From an uncultured Anaerolineae bacterium (GTDB lineage Bacteria > Chloroflexota > Anaerolineae > CG2-30-64-16): 33,667 nt of DNA. The notes below the pieces were generated by a model. The model saw only the letters and a program-made list of their open reading frames with translations. It was not told the origin of the DNA and did not search any database. The DNA lies in contig CAKZKT010000042.1 of NCBI GenBank assembly GCA_937124585.1, positions 1-33,667 on the forward strand, given 5' to 3'. Position numbers and translations under genes: made by a program. Each line of letters starts with the position of its first letter. Position 1 is the stretch's first letter. Shown piece after piece: positions 7,263 through 14,872 of the stretch.

Positions 7263-8138
7263 TCATGCGTCCGCGGTGGTCGGCTGCGGCCGCAGGTGAT
7301 TGACGACCAGCCAGGCAATCCCGGCGACGAAGAGCGCGATCGCAATCCATTGCGCGGTAGCCAACGTGCCGATGCGCCAGGCATCGGGTCGGAACATTTC
7401 GACCCAGAACCGCCCCACCGAGTACCAGATCAGGTAGAAGGCAAAGATGTCGCCGTTGCGCAGCCTGGACGCCAGCGCGCGGCCGCCGAACCAGACGATG
7501 AGCGCGCCCACGACATTCCACAGTGCCTCGTAGAAAAAGGTCGGATGGAAGCCGTTGGTGGCGTACCATTCCCGCGCGGCGTCGGTCAGGCGGTCGGGCA
7601 GGCCACAGGCCATCGGCGAGCCAGCCGGCTCCTGGCATGGGTATGTCGGGTTGATGTGAAAGGCCCACGGCAGGTTGGTCGGCGGTCCGTAGAGCTCCTG
7701 GTTGATGAAGTTGCCGATCCGGCCGATGGCCTGCGCCAGCATCAGGCCGGGCGTGGCGATGTCCAGCCAGGCCGGCAGGCTCAGGCGCTTGTATGCGCAG
7801 TAGATGGCGAATGCCAGCACGCCGCCTGCCACCGCGCCGTAGATGCCCAGGCCGCGGAAGCCGCCGCGCCAGAAGGCGATGATTTCGATCGGATGCTCTC
7901 GATAGTACGACCAGCCCACGAAGTTGCCGGTGGGCGTGGAGAAGACGTGATAGAGCCGGGCGCCGATGATGCCCAGCAACAATGCCAGCGTCAACAGATT
8001 CCAAACGTGATCGGGGTCGAGACCGCGGCGCCGCGCCTCTATGGTGGACAGGTACGCGGCGAGCAGCGCGCCCGTGACGATGAGAAGGCCGTACCAGTGC
8101 ACCGCGATCGGGCCAAATTGCAGAAGGACAGGGTTCAT
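7263..8138 (-). CDS. lgt: Phosphatidylglycerol-prolipoprotein diacylglyceryl transferase
   Basis: Transfers diacylglycerol from phosphatidylglycerol to the lipobox cysteine of prolipoproteins, the first step of lipoprotein maturation, at the cytoplasmic membrane. The 291-residue protein starts with IAVHWYGLLIVTG, has GGFRGLGIYGAVAGG, the Lgt signature GRIGNFINQELYGPPT with its essential arginine and asparagine, HPTFFYEALWN, and a late VEMFRPDA motif. About seven hydrophobic helices are visible. An AAGGAG box precedes ATG 8138. The insertion between YGPPTNLPW and HPTFFYE (including TYPCQEPAG) is slightly long for the family. Confidence 0.96.
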   Translation of the reverse strand: MNPVLLQFGPIAVHWYGLLIVTGALLAAYLSTIEARRRGLDPDHVWNLLTLALLLGIIGARLYHVFSTPTGNFVGWSYYREHPIEIIAFWRGGFRGLGIYGAVAGGVLAFAIYCAYKRLSLPAWLDIATPGLMLAQAIGRIGNFINQELYGPPTNLPWAFHINPTYPCQEPAGSPMACGLPDRLTDAAREWYATNGFHPTFFYEALWNVVGALIVWFGGRALASRLRNGDIFAFYLIWYSVGRFWVEMFRPDAWRIGTLATAQWIAIALFVAGIAWLVVNHLRPQPTTADA

Positions 8139-8157
8139 GGAAACTCCTTGGGCGGAT

Positions 8158-8200
8158 AGGATTTACAGGACGATGGCCGTGAGGTCATCCTGTAAATCCT
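8158..8200. repeat. 13-bp perfect inverted repeat
   Basis: Arms 8158-8170 and 8188-8200 are perfectly complementary (arm AGGATTTACAGGA) with a 17-base loop. It fills the gap between the methyltransferase stop and the lgt start. There is no U-run, so it looks more like a dispersed REP-type palindrome than a classical terminator, although it could stabilise transcript ends. Confidence 0.7.
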
Positions 8201-8216
8201 GGCAGAATCATGCGCG

Positions 8217-9161
8217 CTACGCGGTGCTCTGTTCGCGACGCGCACGGCGGGCGGCGCGCTCATCGGCCGGGCTTGTCGCACCGGCCGTCGCGGCGGCTTC
8301 GCGCGCCAGCTGGCGCTGGTATTTCAGCCAGCGCAGGCAGTCTTCGTCGTGGCCCATCAGCATGTCCGCGGCCAGAATGGCCTTTTTGATCTCCGGCTTG
8401 AGCGGATTGGTGATGGCGCTCGGCATGCCGGCCGCGATCAACATCGCCATGAAGTTGGCGTTGATCGCCTCGCGGTCGGGCAGGCCGAAGGAGATGTTGC
8501 TGGCGCCGCAGGTGGTGTTGCAGCCCAGCTCTTCGCCGATCCAGCGGACGAGCCGGATCACCGCGGCGCCCGAGCCCCGCACCGCGCCCGCCGGCATGAC
8601 CAGCGGATCCACCAGGATGTCCTCCGGTGGGATGCCATAGCTGGCCGCCCGCCCGACGATCTTTTTCGCCACCTCGAAGCGCACTTTCGGGTCGGTGCTG
8701 ATGCCGGTCTCATCGTTGCAGATGGCGATGACCGCGCATTTGTACTCGGCGACGAGCGGCAAGACCGCCTCCATGCGTTCCTCTTCGCCGGTAACCGAGT
8801 TGACCAGCGGCCTGCCGCCCGCGGCCTTCAGGCCGGCCCGCAGCGCGGCGACGACCGAGGAGTCTACGCTGAGCGGGACATCCACAACCGACTGTACCGC
8901 CTCGATCGCCGCGACCATGACCTCTGGCTCCAGTTCATGGGCGTTGGCCACGCCCAGCCCGGCGTTGACATCCAGCACAGGCGCGCCGGCCGCTACCTGC
9001 GCCAGCGCATCTGCTTTCACCCGTTCGTAGTTGCCGGCCAGCAGTTCGGCGGCCAGCGCCTTGCGACCGGTCGGATTGATGCGCTCACCGATGATGACGA
9101 AAGGAAGATCGGGGCCGATGGCGACTTCGACGCCGCCTTTCGAACGAAGGATCGTATGCAT
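8217..9161 (-). CDS. Methyltetrahydrofolate:corrinoid methyltransferase (pterin-binding domain)
   Basis: A 314-residue TIM-barrel protein of the MeTr/dihydropteroate-synthase-like family that moves a methyl group between methyl-tetrahydrofolate and a corrinoid protein. The pterin-binding blocks are IIGERINPTGRK, PVLDVNAGLG, PLSVDSSVVAAL, RPLVNSVTGEEERM, VIAICNDETG, ILVDPLVMPAG and NTTCGASNISFGLPDR. This corresponds to the second module of MetH, here a stand-alone gene. The C-terminal 40 residues (alanine/arginine rich) are an extension. It is transcribed away from the RACE, corrinoid and homocysteine methyltransferase genes, from a shared intergenic region. AGGAG lies upstream of ATG 9161. 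A role in catabolic demethylation instead of methionine synthesis cannot be excluded. Confidence 0.92.
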   Translation of the reverse strand: MHTILRSKGGVEVAIGPDLPFVIIGERINPTGRKALAAELLAGNYERVKADALAQVAAGAPVLDVNAGLGVANAHELEPEVMVAAIEAVQSVVDVPLSVDSSVVAALRAGLKAAGGRPLVNSVTGEEERMEAVLPLVAEYKCAVIAICNDETGISTDPKVRFEVAKKIVGRAASYGIPPEDILVDPLVMPAGAVRGSGAAVIRLVRWIGEELGCNTTCGASNISFGLPDREAINANFMAMLIAAGMPSAITNPLKPEIKKAILAADMLMGHDEDCLRWLKYQRQLAREAAATAGATSPADERAARRARREQSTA

Positions 9162-9190
9162 GAGGGCCTGCTCCTGGCAATATGCGTTGA

Positions 9191-9218
9191 AAAACCCGGC
9201 TTCGGCCAGAAACCGGGT
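9191..9218 (-). terminator. Terminator-like hairpin in methyltransferase leader
   Basis: On the minus strand ACCCGGTTTC (9218-9209) pairs with GAAGCCGGGT (9203-9194), 10 bp including one T-G wobble, with a 5-base loop, followed directly by T residues (9193-9191). It lies between the predicted promoter (9242-9271) and the methyltransferase start, so it may attenuate transcription. It may also simply be a dispersed palindromic repeat. Confidence 0.6.
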
Positions 9219-9241
9219 CTTTGTTCCTGCGTGCAGGGAGC

Positions 9242-9271
9242 ATTATAGTCGAAGACGCGGACATGGCGCAA
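9242..9271 (-). promoter_or_regulatory. Promoter of the methyl-THF methyltransferase gene
   Basis: A perfect TATAAT (complement of 9242-9247) is preceded on the minus strand, 18 bases upstream, by TTGCGC (complement of 9266-9271). The predicted start near 9235 puts the terminator-like hairpin at the very beginning of the leader. Confidence 0.6.
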
Positions 9272-9296
9272 GTTCTGCAGCGCGTTGCCGCGGCGT

Positions 9297-9325
9297 TTGG
9301 TGTCTCGCATCATTTGACGTACAAT
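9297..9325 (+). promoter_or_regulatory. Possible promoter of the RACE-corrinoid-HMT genes
   Basis: TACAAT (9320-9325) is preceded 17 bases upstream by TTGGTG (9297-9302), a weak -35. Predicted start near 9332 leaves about 28 bases before the RACE ATG, which has an AAGG at 9347-9350. Confidence 0.35.
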
Positions 9326-9360
9326 GCCTGCAACATGTACGAGACGAAGGTCTATCACGG

Positions 9361-11502
9361 ATGTCTGAACCTGCTGCTCCCACAACTTATCGCGTTGTCT
9401 TTCAGCCTTCAGGCCGCCAGGCGGATGTGCCTGTCGGCACGACCCTCCTCGATGCCGGGCGTGCCATGGGCGTCGAGATCGAGGCGATCTGCAATGGCCG
9501 CCAGACCTGCGGCAAATGCCAGGTCGTCGTCGAAGAGGGCTTTTTCCCGAAATATGGGATCACCTCGGCCGCCGATCATCTGACCGCGCCGGATGGCCGC
9601 GAAAGGCAGTATTGGGAGAGCCACCCGCCGCTGCCTGGCCGGCGGCTGGCCTGCGCGTGTGAGGTACAGGGCGGTCTGCTGGTGTTCGTACCCGAGGAGA
9701 GCCAGGCGCGCAAGCAGGTCGTGCGCAAAGCGGCCACCGAGCGCGCCATCGTCGTGGATCCGGCCGTCCGGCTCTACTACGTCGAGATCGAGCCGCCGAC
9801 CCTCGAACGGCAGCTCGGCGACTGGGATCGCCTGGCTGCGGAGCTGGCGGCGCGCTTCGGCCTGACCAATCTCCGCCTCGATCCTATCCTTTTGGGCTCG
9901 CTTCAGCAGATCGTGCGCGCGGGCGATTGGCGGATCACCGTCACCGTCTGGCAGGATCGCGAGGTTATTCGGGTGCAGCCGGGTTATTGCGAGGAGCTCT
10001 ATGGCCTGGCCGTGGACATCGGCTCGACGACGATTGCCATGCACCTGTGCGATCTGCGGACGGGCGCGGTGCTGACGACGGCCAGTCGCATGAATCCGCA
10101 GGTGGCCTACGGCGAAGACCTGATGAGCCGGGTCAGCTATGCGGACAATCGGGAGGATGGGCTGGCGACGTTGCACAGCGCAGTGATCGGTGCCCTCAAC
10201 GATCTGGCTGCCGAGGCCGCGGCCGAAGCCGACATCACGCTGGACATGATCACCGACATCGTGCTGGTGGGCAACAGCGTCATGCACCATATCCTGCTTA
10301 ACATCCCGCCCACGCAGTTGGGCCAGTCTCCCTTCGGCCCGGCCGTGAGCGATGCCGTGGATATGAAGGCGCGCGATCTCGGTCTGAAGCTGGCGCCGGG
10401 CGCGCAGGCGCACGTCTTGCCCATCGAGGCCGGCCATGTCGGCGCGGACAACGTGGCGGTGATGCTGGCCGAGCGGCCCGACCTCGCGCCGGCCGACGAG
10501 ATCTGGCTGATCGTGGACGTCGGGACGAACGGCGAGCTGCTGCTGGGCAACAGCCAGCGCCTCTGCTCGGCGTCCAGCCCGACCGGGCCGGCGTTCGAGG
10601 GCGCGCAGATCCGTCACGGGATGCGCGCCGCGGCCGGCGCCATCGAGCGCGTGCGCATTGATTCGGAGACGCTGGAGGTCAACTTCAAAGTGATCGGCCG
10701 CGATGAGTGGAGCGCGGACTGGGGGCCGGGGCGAGACGGCGCTGGTGCCGACGCAGCCGAGACTCCGGCCGAGCGCCGACAGCGCAAACGGCAGGCGTTG
10801 CTGGGCCAGGGCCCGATCCTGGCCGCCGGTATCTGCGGTTCTGGGATCATCGAGGCGGTGGCCGAGCTCTTCATGGCCGGGGTGCTTACCCCCGACGGCC
10901 GGTTTGCGCCCCAGATCCAGAGTCCCCGGCTCAGCTGGCAGGGGGCCAAGGCCGAGTTCGTGCTGGCCTGGCCGCATCAATCGAGTACAGGCCGGCCGAT
11001 CGTCATCACCAGCGACGACGTGCGCGCCATTCAGCTCGGCAAGGCGGCGCTCTATTCCGGCGCCCGGCTGCTGATGGAGCGCCTGGGCGTGGATCATGTG
11101 GACAAAGTGCTGCTGGCCGGCGCGTTCGGCTCGTATATTGATGCTCGCCATGCCATGGTTATCGGCATGATCCCCGACGCCGATCTGGCGAAGGTGCACA
11201 CGGTGGGCAATTCGGCCGGCGACGGCGCGCGCATCGCGCTGCTGAACAAGAATCAACGCGAAGAGGCCCGCCGCCTGGCGCGCTGGGTGGATTACGTGGC
11301 CGTAGCCCTGGAGCCGCGTTTTCAGGACGCCTTCGTCGAGGCGTTGCCGCTGCCGCACAAATACGACGCCTTCCCGCACCTGGCCGATGTGCTGGCGGCG
11401 GCCGCGGCCCGACGCCGGGCCCGCGGCGTCGCCGACACGGTGAGCGCGCGCGAGCGCCGGCTGGCGGTCCGGCGACAGGTGACAGGGGCGGTGCAGGAGT
11501 GA
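9361..11502 (+). CDS. RACE-type corrinoid activation protein (2Fe-2S and ASKHA/DUF4445 domains)
   Basis: A 713-residue reductive activator that uses ATP to return inactive cob(II)amide in a partner corrinoid protein to the Co(I) state (RamA/RACE role). The N-terminal plant-type ferredoxin domain has Cys44, Cys50 and Cys53 (ICNGRQTCGKC) with the fourth ligand in LACAC (98-100). The rest is a DUF4445/ASKHA ATPase: AVDIGSTTIAMHL, VGNSVMHHILL, IVDVGTNGELLLG, AAGICGSGIIEAVAE and LLAGAFGSYIDAR are all readable. ATG 9361 was chosen because the ferredoxin homology starts right after it; the opening back to 9031 is the antisense of the divergent gene. The corrinoid protein gene begins 3 bases after the stop, so the two are co-expressed. 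Confidence 0.93.
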   Translation: MSEPAAPTTYRVVFQPSGRQADVPVGTTLLDAGRAMGVEIEAICNGRQTCGKCQVVVEEGFFPKYGITSAADHLTAPDGRERQYWESHPPLPGRRLACACEVQGGLLVFVPEESQARKQVVRKAATERAIVVDPAVRLYYVEIEPPTLERQLGDWDRLAAELAARFGLTNLRLDPILLGSLQQIVRAGDWRITVTVWQDREVIRVQPGYCEELYGLAVDIGSTTIAMHLCDLRTGAVLTTASRMNPQVAYGEDLMSRVSYADNREDGLATLHSAVIGALNDLAAEAAAEADITLDMITDIVLVGNSVMHHILLNIPPTQLGQSPFGPAVSDAVDMKARDLGLKLAPGAQAHVLPIEAGHVGADNVAVMLAERPDLAPADEIWLIVDVGTNGELLLGNSQRLCSASSPTGPAFEGAQIRHGMRAAAGAIERVRIDSETLEVNFKVIGRDEWSADWGPGRDGAGADAAETPAERRQRKRQALLGQGPILAAGICGSGIIEAVAELFMAGVLTPDGRFAPQIQSPRLSWQGAKAEFVLAWPHQSSTGRPIVITSDDVRAIQLGKAALYSGARLLMERLGVDHVDKVLLAGAFGSYIDARHAMVIGMIPDADLAKVHTVGNSAGDGARIALLNKNQREEARRLARWVDYVAVALEPRFQDAFVEALPLPHKYDAFPHLADVLAAAAARRRARGVADTVSARERRLAVRRQVTGAVQE

Positions 11503-11505
11503 GAG

Positions 11506-12177
11506 ATGGCTGATCCGTGGGAATCGTTGACGCCGGAATTGCAGGCACATTATCAGAACATGCAGGATGATCTGTACGACGGGCTGGGACCCCAGGTCGT
11601 CGAGGCAACACGTCAGGCGCTGGCGATGGGCCAGAGCCCGGCCAATATCCTGGCGCATGGCCTGGTGACAGGCATGGACATTGTGGGCCAGGATTTCGGC
11701 GCGGGCATTCTGTTCGTGCCCGAAGTGCTGCGCGCGGCCAATGCCATGAAAGCGGCTATGGAGATCCTCCGTCCTCTCCTCACCGAGACCGGCGCGCCGA
11801 AGATCGGCGTTGCGGTGATCGGGACGGTGAAGGGCGATATTCACGACATCGGCAAGAACCTGGTGGCGATGATGTGGGAGGGGGCCGGCTTCGAGGTGCA
11901 CAACCTGGGCAACAACGTGGACGCCGACAAATTCATCGCGGCGATCCGCGAGCACAACGCGAACATCCTGGGCATGTCGGCGTTGCTCACCACCACGATG
12001 CCCTACATGGGCACGGTGATCGAGCGCCTAAAGGTCGAGGGGCTGCGCGACCGGGTCAAGGTGCTGGTGGGCGGCGCGCCGCTCAACGAGGCATTTGCCG
12101 AGGATATCGGCGCTGACCGCTATTGTCGCGACGCGGCCGAGGCCGTCGTCGCGGCGAAGGCGCTGGTGGGGGCGTGA
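11506..12177 (+). CDS. Corrinoid (B12-binding) methyl carrier protein
   Basis: A 223-residue two-domain carrier (MtbC/MtaC/MetH B12-module type). Residues 1-90 form the helical cap domain (QALAMGQSPANILAHGLVTG, FVPEVLRAANAMKAAM). Residues about 98-220 form the Rossmann-like B12 domain with the base-off/His-on motif D111-x-H113-x2-G116, S158-x-L160 and G189-G190. His113 should be the lower cobalt ligand. GGAG precedes the start and the gap from the RACE gene is 3 bases. The product would receive methyl from methyl-THF through the divergently encoded methyltransferase and give it to the next gene's product. Its stop codon lies inside the heptad array at 12172-12206. Confidence 0.93.
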   Translation: MADPWESLTPELQAHYQNMQDDLYDGLGPQVVEATRQALAMGQSPANILAHGLVTGMDIVGQDFGAGILFVPEVLRAANAMKAAMEILRPLLTETGAPKIGVAVIGTVKGDIHDIGKNLVAMMWEGAGFEVHNLGNNVDADKFIAAIREHNANILGMSALLTTTMPYMGTVIERLKVEGLRDRVKVLVGGAPLNEAFAEDIGADRYCRDAAEAVVAAKALVGA

Positions 12178-12206
12178 GGCGTCGAACGTGGGGCGTCGCA
12201 CGTGAA
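12172..12206 (+). repeat. Degenerate heptad array (RCGTSRR-like units)
   Basis: Five consecutive 7-base units: GCGTGAG, GCGTCGA, ACGTGGG, GCGTCGC, ACGTGAA. The first unit contains the TGA stop of the corrinoid gene. The array forms most of the spacer before the homocysteine methyltransferase gene. Confidence 0.55.
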
Positions 12207-12226
12207 CAGTTGATTGAGGAGTGGCT

Positions 12227-13126
12227 ATGGATCGGTTGCTTCAATTCATCGAGAGGCATTCGTTCATCCTGGGCGACGGCGCGATGGGCACGATGCTCCA
12301 GGCTGCCGGGCTGACAACCGGCGGCGCGCCGGAGGAGTGGAACGTCACGCGGCCGGAGGTGATCACCGGCATCCACCAGGGCTATGTGGCTGCCGGCAGC
12401 CAGATCATTACAACCAATTCGTTCGGCGGCACGCGCTTTCGGCTGGCGCGCGAGGGTCTGCAAGACCGCGTCCACGAGTTTAATCTCGCCGCGGCCCGGC
12501 TGGCGCGCGCGGTGGCCGATGCCGCGGATCACGAGGTGTTGGTGGCGGGCGACATCGGGCCGACCGGCGAGATCATGGTGCCGCTGGGCACGTTGACGCC
12601 GGAGGAGGCGCGAGCGGCGTTCGCGGAGCAGGCTGCCGCCCTGGCCGAGGGCGGGGTAGATTTCTTTCTGATCGAGACGATGAGCGCGCTGGAGGAGGTA
12701 GAGACGGCCATCGCCGGCATCCGCTCGGTCTCTGATCTGCCCATTGCGGCGACGATGACCTTCGACACCCGTTTTCGCACCATGATGGGCGTGAAGCCGG
12801 TCCAGGCGCTGGAGGCGCTGTATGGCTGGGGCATTCGTGCCATCGGTGCGAATTGCGGCAACGGCCCGGAGGAGATCGAGCGCGTGATCTCCGAGATGGT
12901 TGCGGCCAAGCCGGCCGATGTGCATTTGATCGCCCAGTCGAACGCCGGCCTGCCGAAGTACACGCAGAAGAAGATCCACTACGACGGCACGCCCGAAGTG
13001 ATGGCCGATTACGCCCGCAAGATGAAAGCGATGGGGGTTACCTACATCGGCGCGTGCTGCGGTTCGACGCCCGCCCACATCGCGGCCATGCGCGAGGCGT
13101 TGGGGGGGGAGGGAGTAGACAGGTAG
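12227..13126 (+). CDS. Homocysteine S-methyltransferase family protein (MetH N-terminal module)
   Basis: A 299-residue zinc TIM-barrel enzyme that activates homocysteine thiolate to accept a methyl group from methylcobalamin. Visible are FILGDGAMGTMLQ, TNSFGGTRFRL, AGDIGPTGEIMVPLG, FFLIETMSALEEV and the three zinc ligands Cys210 (GANCGNG), Cys277 and Cys278 (GACCGSTPAH). The AGDIGPTG and QSNAGLPK blocks resemble the first module of bacterial MetH. ATG 12227 is preferred (GAGGAG 5 bases upstream); GTG 12221 overlaps that box. The last three codons and the TAG stop are built from the octamer repeat at 13115. With the two upstream genes and the divergent methyltransferase it completes a split methionine synthase. 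Confidence 0.9.
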   Translation: MDRLLQFIERHSFILGDGAMGTMLQAAGLTTGGAPEEWNVTRPEVITGIHQGYVAAGSQIITTNSFGGTRFRLAREGLQDRVHEFNLAAARLARAVADAADHEVLVAGDIGPTGEIMVPLGTLTPEEARAAFAEQAAALAEGGVDFFLIETMSALEEVETAIAGIRSVSDLPIAATMTFDTRFRTMMGVKPVQALEALYGWGIRAIGANCGNGPEEIERVISEMVAAKPADVHLIAQSNAGLPKYTQKKIHYDGTPEVMADYARKMKAMGVTYIGACCGSTPAHIAAMREALGGEGVDR

Positions 13127-13276
13127 ACAAGTAGACAGGTAGACAAGGAGACCAGGAGACCAGGAGACAAGGAAAAGGGGGGATATGAGGGATGTTGTCT
13201 TTCTTTGCCTGTTTGCCTACTCCTTCCCTTGTCTACTTGTCTACCTGTCTACTTCTTCCCCTGTCTACCTGTCTAC
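13115..13276. repeat. Octamer arrays forming a long imperfect hairpin between convergent genes
   Basis: From 13115 on, units GTAGACAG, GTAGACAA, GTAGACAG, GTAGACAA, then GGAGACCA twice and GGAGACAA follow without a break. From 13228 to 13276 the complementary units (CTTGTCTA, CCTGTCTA, CTTCTTCC) appear. About 24 of 25 bases of 13115-13139 are complementary to 13228-13252. The structure starts inside the end of the homocysteine methyltransferase gene and ends at the stop codon of the convergent kinase gene. It may act as a two-way transcription end. Confidence 0.8.
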
Positions 13277-14788
13277 TTACCCCATTTTGGCCAGCCGATC
13301 CAGGGCAGGCTGCAGCGCCGGGAACAGGTGGCGATACACCTCGTCGTAGAGCTGACTGTAGATGTGATGCCGGTCGGGATCGGGCGTCTCGATCCCCGGC
13401 TCCGGGCCGGCCATTGCGGCGGCAGCCTCGGCCACCCCGGTGAACAGGCCCGCGCCGGCTGCGGCCAGGATGCCCGCGCCGAGCGCCGCGGCCTCGCTCG
13501 TCCGGCTGCGCTGCACCGGCTTGCCCGTCACATCGGCGAGGATCTGACGCCAGAGCGCGCTGCGACTGCCGCCGCCCATCACTGTCAGCCGTTCGATCGG
13601 TCGGCCCGTCACCGCCTCGATTCCCTCGATGCACAGTCGCTGTTCGAAAGCGATCCCTTCCAGGATGGCCCGGTACAGGTGAGCTGGGCCGTGGCTGCCT
13701 CGCCAGCCGACTACGATGCCACTTGCCAACGCGTCCCAGTACGGGCTGAGCACGCTGTTCCAGTAGGGGACGAGGAGCAGGCCATGCGCGCCGGCCGGCA
13801 GTTCGGCGGCCGCGGCTTCCCAGGTTGCCGGGTCGGCGGGCTTGCCGCCGGTCTGGCCGAACTTCTCCAGGAACCAGTTGACCGTGTAGGCGCCGCCCAT
13901 CAGCGCGGTTTCCAGCAGACAGGCACCGGGAATGCCCGCCGTGGTCGTGCGGAAGGCCCGATCCACCAGGTAGGCATCGGCGTGCGCGCCCAGGATGACC
14001 GAGGTGCCGAGGCTGAGGTAGGCCGGGCCGTAGCCCGTGACGCCCGCGCCCAGGCCGGCCGCCTGACCATCGCCCAGGCCACTGTAGACCGGCAGGCCGG
14101 TTGGCAGCCCGCAGGCCGCGGCCGCTTCGCGCGTCAGCCGGCCGATATGTGCGGCGGGCGGATAGAGTGCAGGCAGCCGGTTGGCCGCGATGCCGGCCTC
14201 TCGCAGCAGATCGGGATGCCAAGCGTGTGCCTGCATGTCGTACAGGCCGGTCGGGTCGGCGCTGCCCCAGCTGGTGGCAACCTGGCCGGTCAGGGCGTGC
14301 ACGAGGTAGGCGTGCGTGTCCAGGTACCAGCGTGTGGCAGCGAAGCAGCGCGGTTCGTGGCGGCGCAGCCAGCAGATCTTGGCGATGGTCAGGTTGCGGG
14401 AAAGGCGTTTGCCCGTGATCCGGTGAAAGCGTTCGCCGCCGATGGCCGTCTCGATCTCCGGCAAGAGACTGGCGGCCCGATCATCCATCCACAGGATGGC
14501 CGCAATCAGGGGCCGGCCTGCGGTATCTACCGGCACGAAGGTTTCGCGCTGATGGGCAATGGCGAGGCCGGCTATGCGACGGGGGTCCACTTGTGCGGTC
14601 ACCGCGCGCAGCGCGACCGTCAGGGCCAGCCACCAGTCGTCGGCAGCCTGTTCGTGCCAGCCGGGCCGCGGCTGCGCCACAACATGGTCGCAGCGGCCGC
14701 TCGCCACGGCCCTGCCGTCCAGGCTCCAGGCGATGGCCTTGGTGGCGGTGGTGCTGGAGTCAATGCCGATGATCAGGTCGTGGTTCAT
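13277..14788 (-). CDS. FGGY-family sugar kinase (xylulokinase-like)
   Basis: A 503-residue cytosolic ATP-dependent carbohydrate kinase. It begins IIGIDSSTTATKAIAWSLDG, has AHQRETFVPVD and ILWMDDRA, PVYSGLGDGQAAGLGAGV, and the C-terminal FGGY signature region LTVMGGGSRSALWRQILADV followed by EAAALGAGILA. Overall pattern and length fit xylulokinase, but the sugar cannot be read from sequence; ribulose, fuculose or 3-keto-sugar kinases of this family look alike. ATG 14788 was chosen on homology. No Shine-Dalgarno box is present: the bases directly upstream are octamer repeat (complement of GGTAGACA units), so initiation may be weak or leaderless. It is the last gene of the catabolic island. Confidence 0.88.
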   Translation of the reverse strand: MNHDLIIGIDSSTTATKAIAWSLDGRAVASGRCDHVVAQPRPGWHEQAADDWWLALTVALRAVTAQVDPRRIAGLAIAHQRETFVPVDTAGRPLIAAILWMDDRAASLLPEIETAIGGERFHRITGKRLSRNLTIAKICWLRRHEPRCFAATRWYLDTHAYLVHALTGQVATSWGSADPTGLYDMQAHAWHPDLLREAGIAANRLPALYPPAAHIGRLTREAAAACGLPTGLPVYSGLGDGQAAGLGAGVTGYGPAYLSLGTSVILGAHADAYLVDRAFRTTTAGIPGACLLETALMGGAYTVNWFLEKFGQTGGKPADPATWEAAAAELPAGAHGLLLVPYWNSVLSPYWDALASGIVVGWRGSHGPAHLYRAILEGIAFEQRLCIEGIEAVTGRPIERLTVMGGGSRSALWRQILADVTGKPVQRSRTSEAAALGAGILAAAGAGLFTGVAEAAAAMAGPEPGIETPDPDRHHIYSQLYDEVYRHLFPALQPALDRLAKMG

Positions 14789-14792
14789 GGTG

Positions 14793-14824
14793 GGTAGACA
14801 GGTAGACAGGTAGACAGGTAGACA
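14793..14824. repeat. Four GGTAGACA octamers upstream of the kinase gene
   Basis: Four perfect head-to-tail copies of GGTAGACA (14793-14800, 14801-14808, 14809-14816, 14817-14824). The same unit makes up the array at the other end of the kinase gene (13115-13276), so the gene is bracketed by the repeat. The array occupies the place where a ribosome binding site would be expected. Confidence 0.9.
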
Positions 14825-14872
14825 AGGGAGTTGGGTTGGTGGATGGTGCGTGCGTTGGGTATTCTCGGCGAG

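Noticed and set aside
9162-9360. Cobalamin riboswitch upstream of the corrinoid genes
   Set aside because: I looked for a B12-box-like conserved core and a long structured leader. The 200-base gap holds only two promoters and one short hairpin.
9409-11955. 848-codon open frame on the minus strand
   Set aside because: It is antisense to the RACE and corrinoid protein genes, whose motifs are unmistakable. The translated product is His/Arg/Gln-rich with no family pattern, typical of a high-GC shadow frame.
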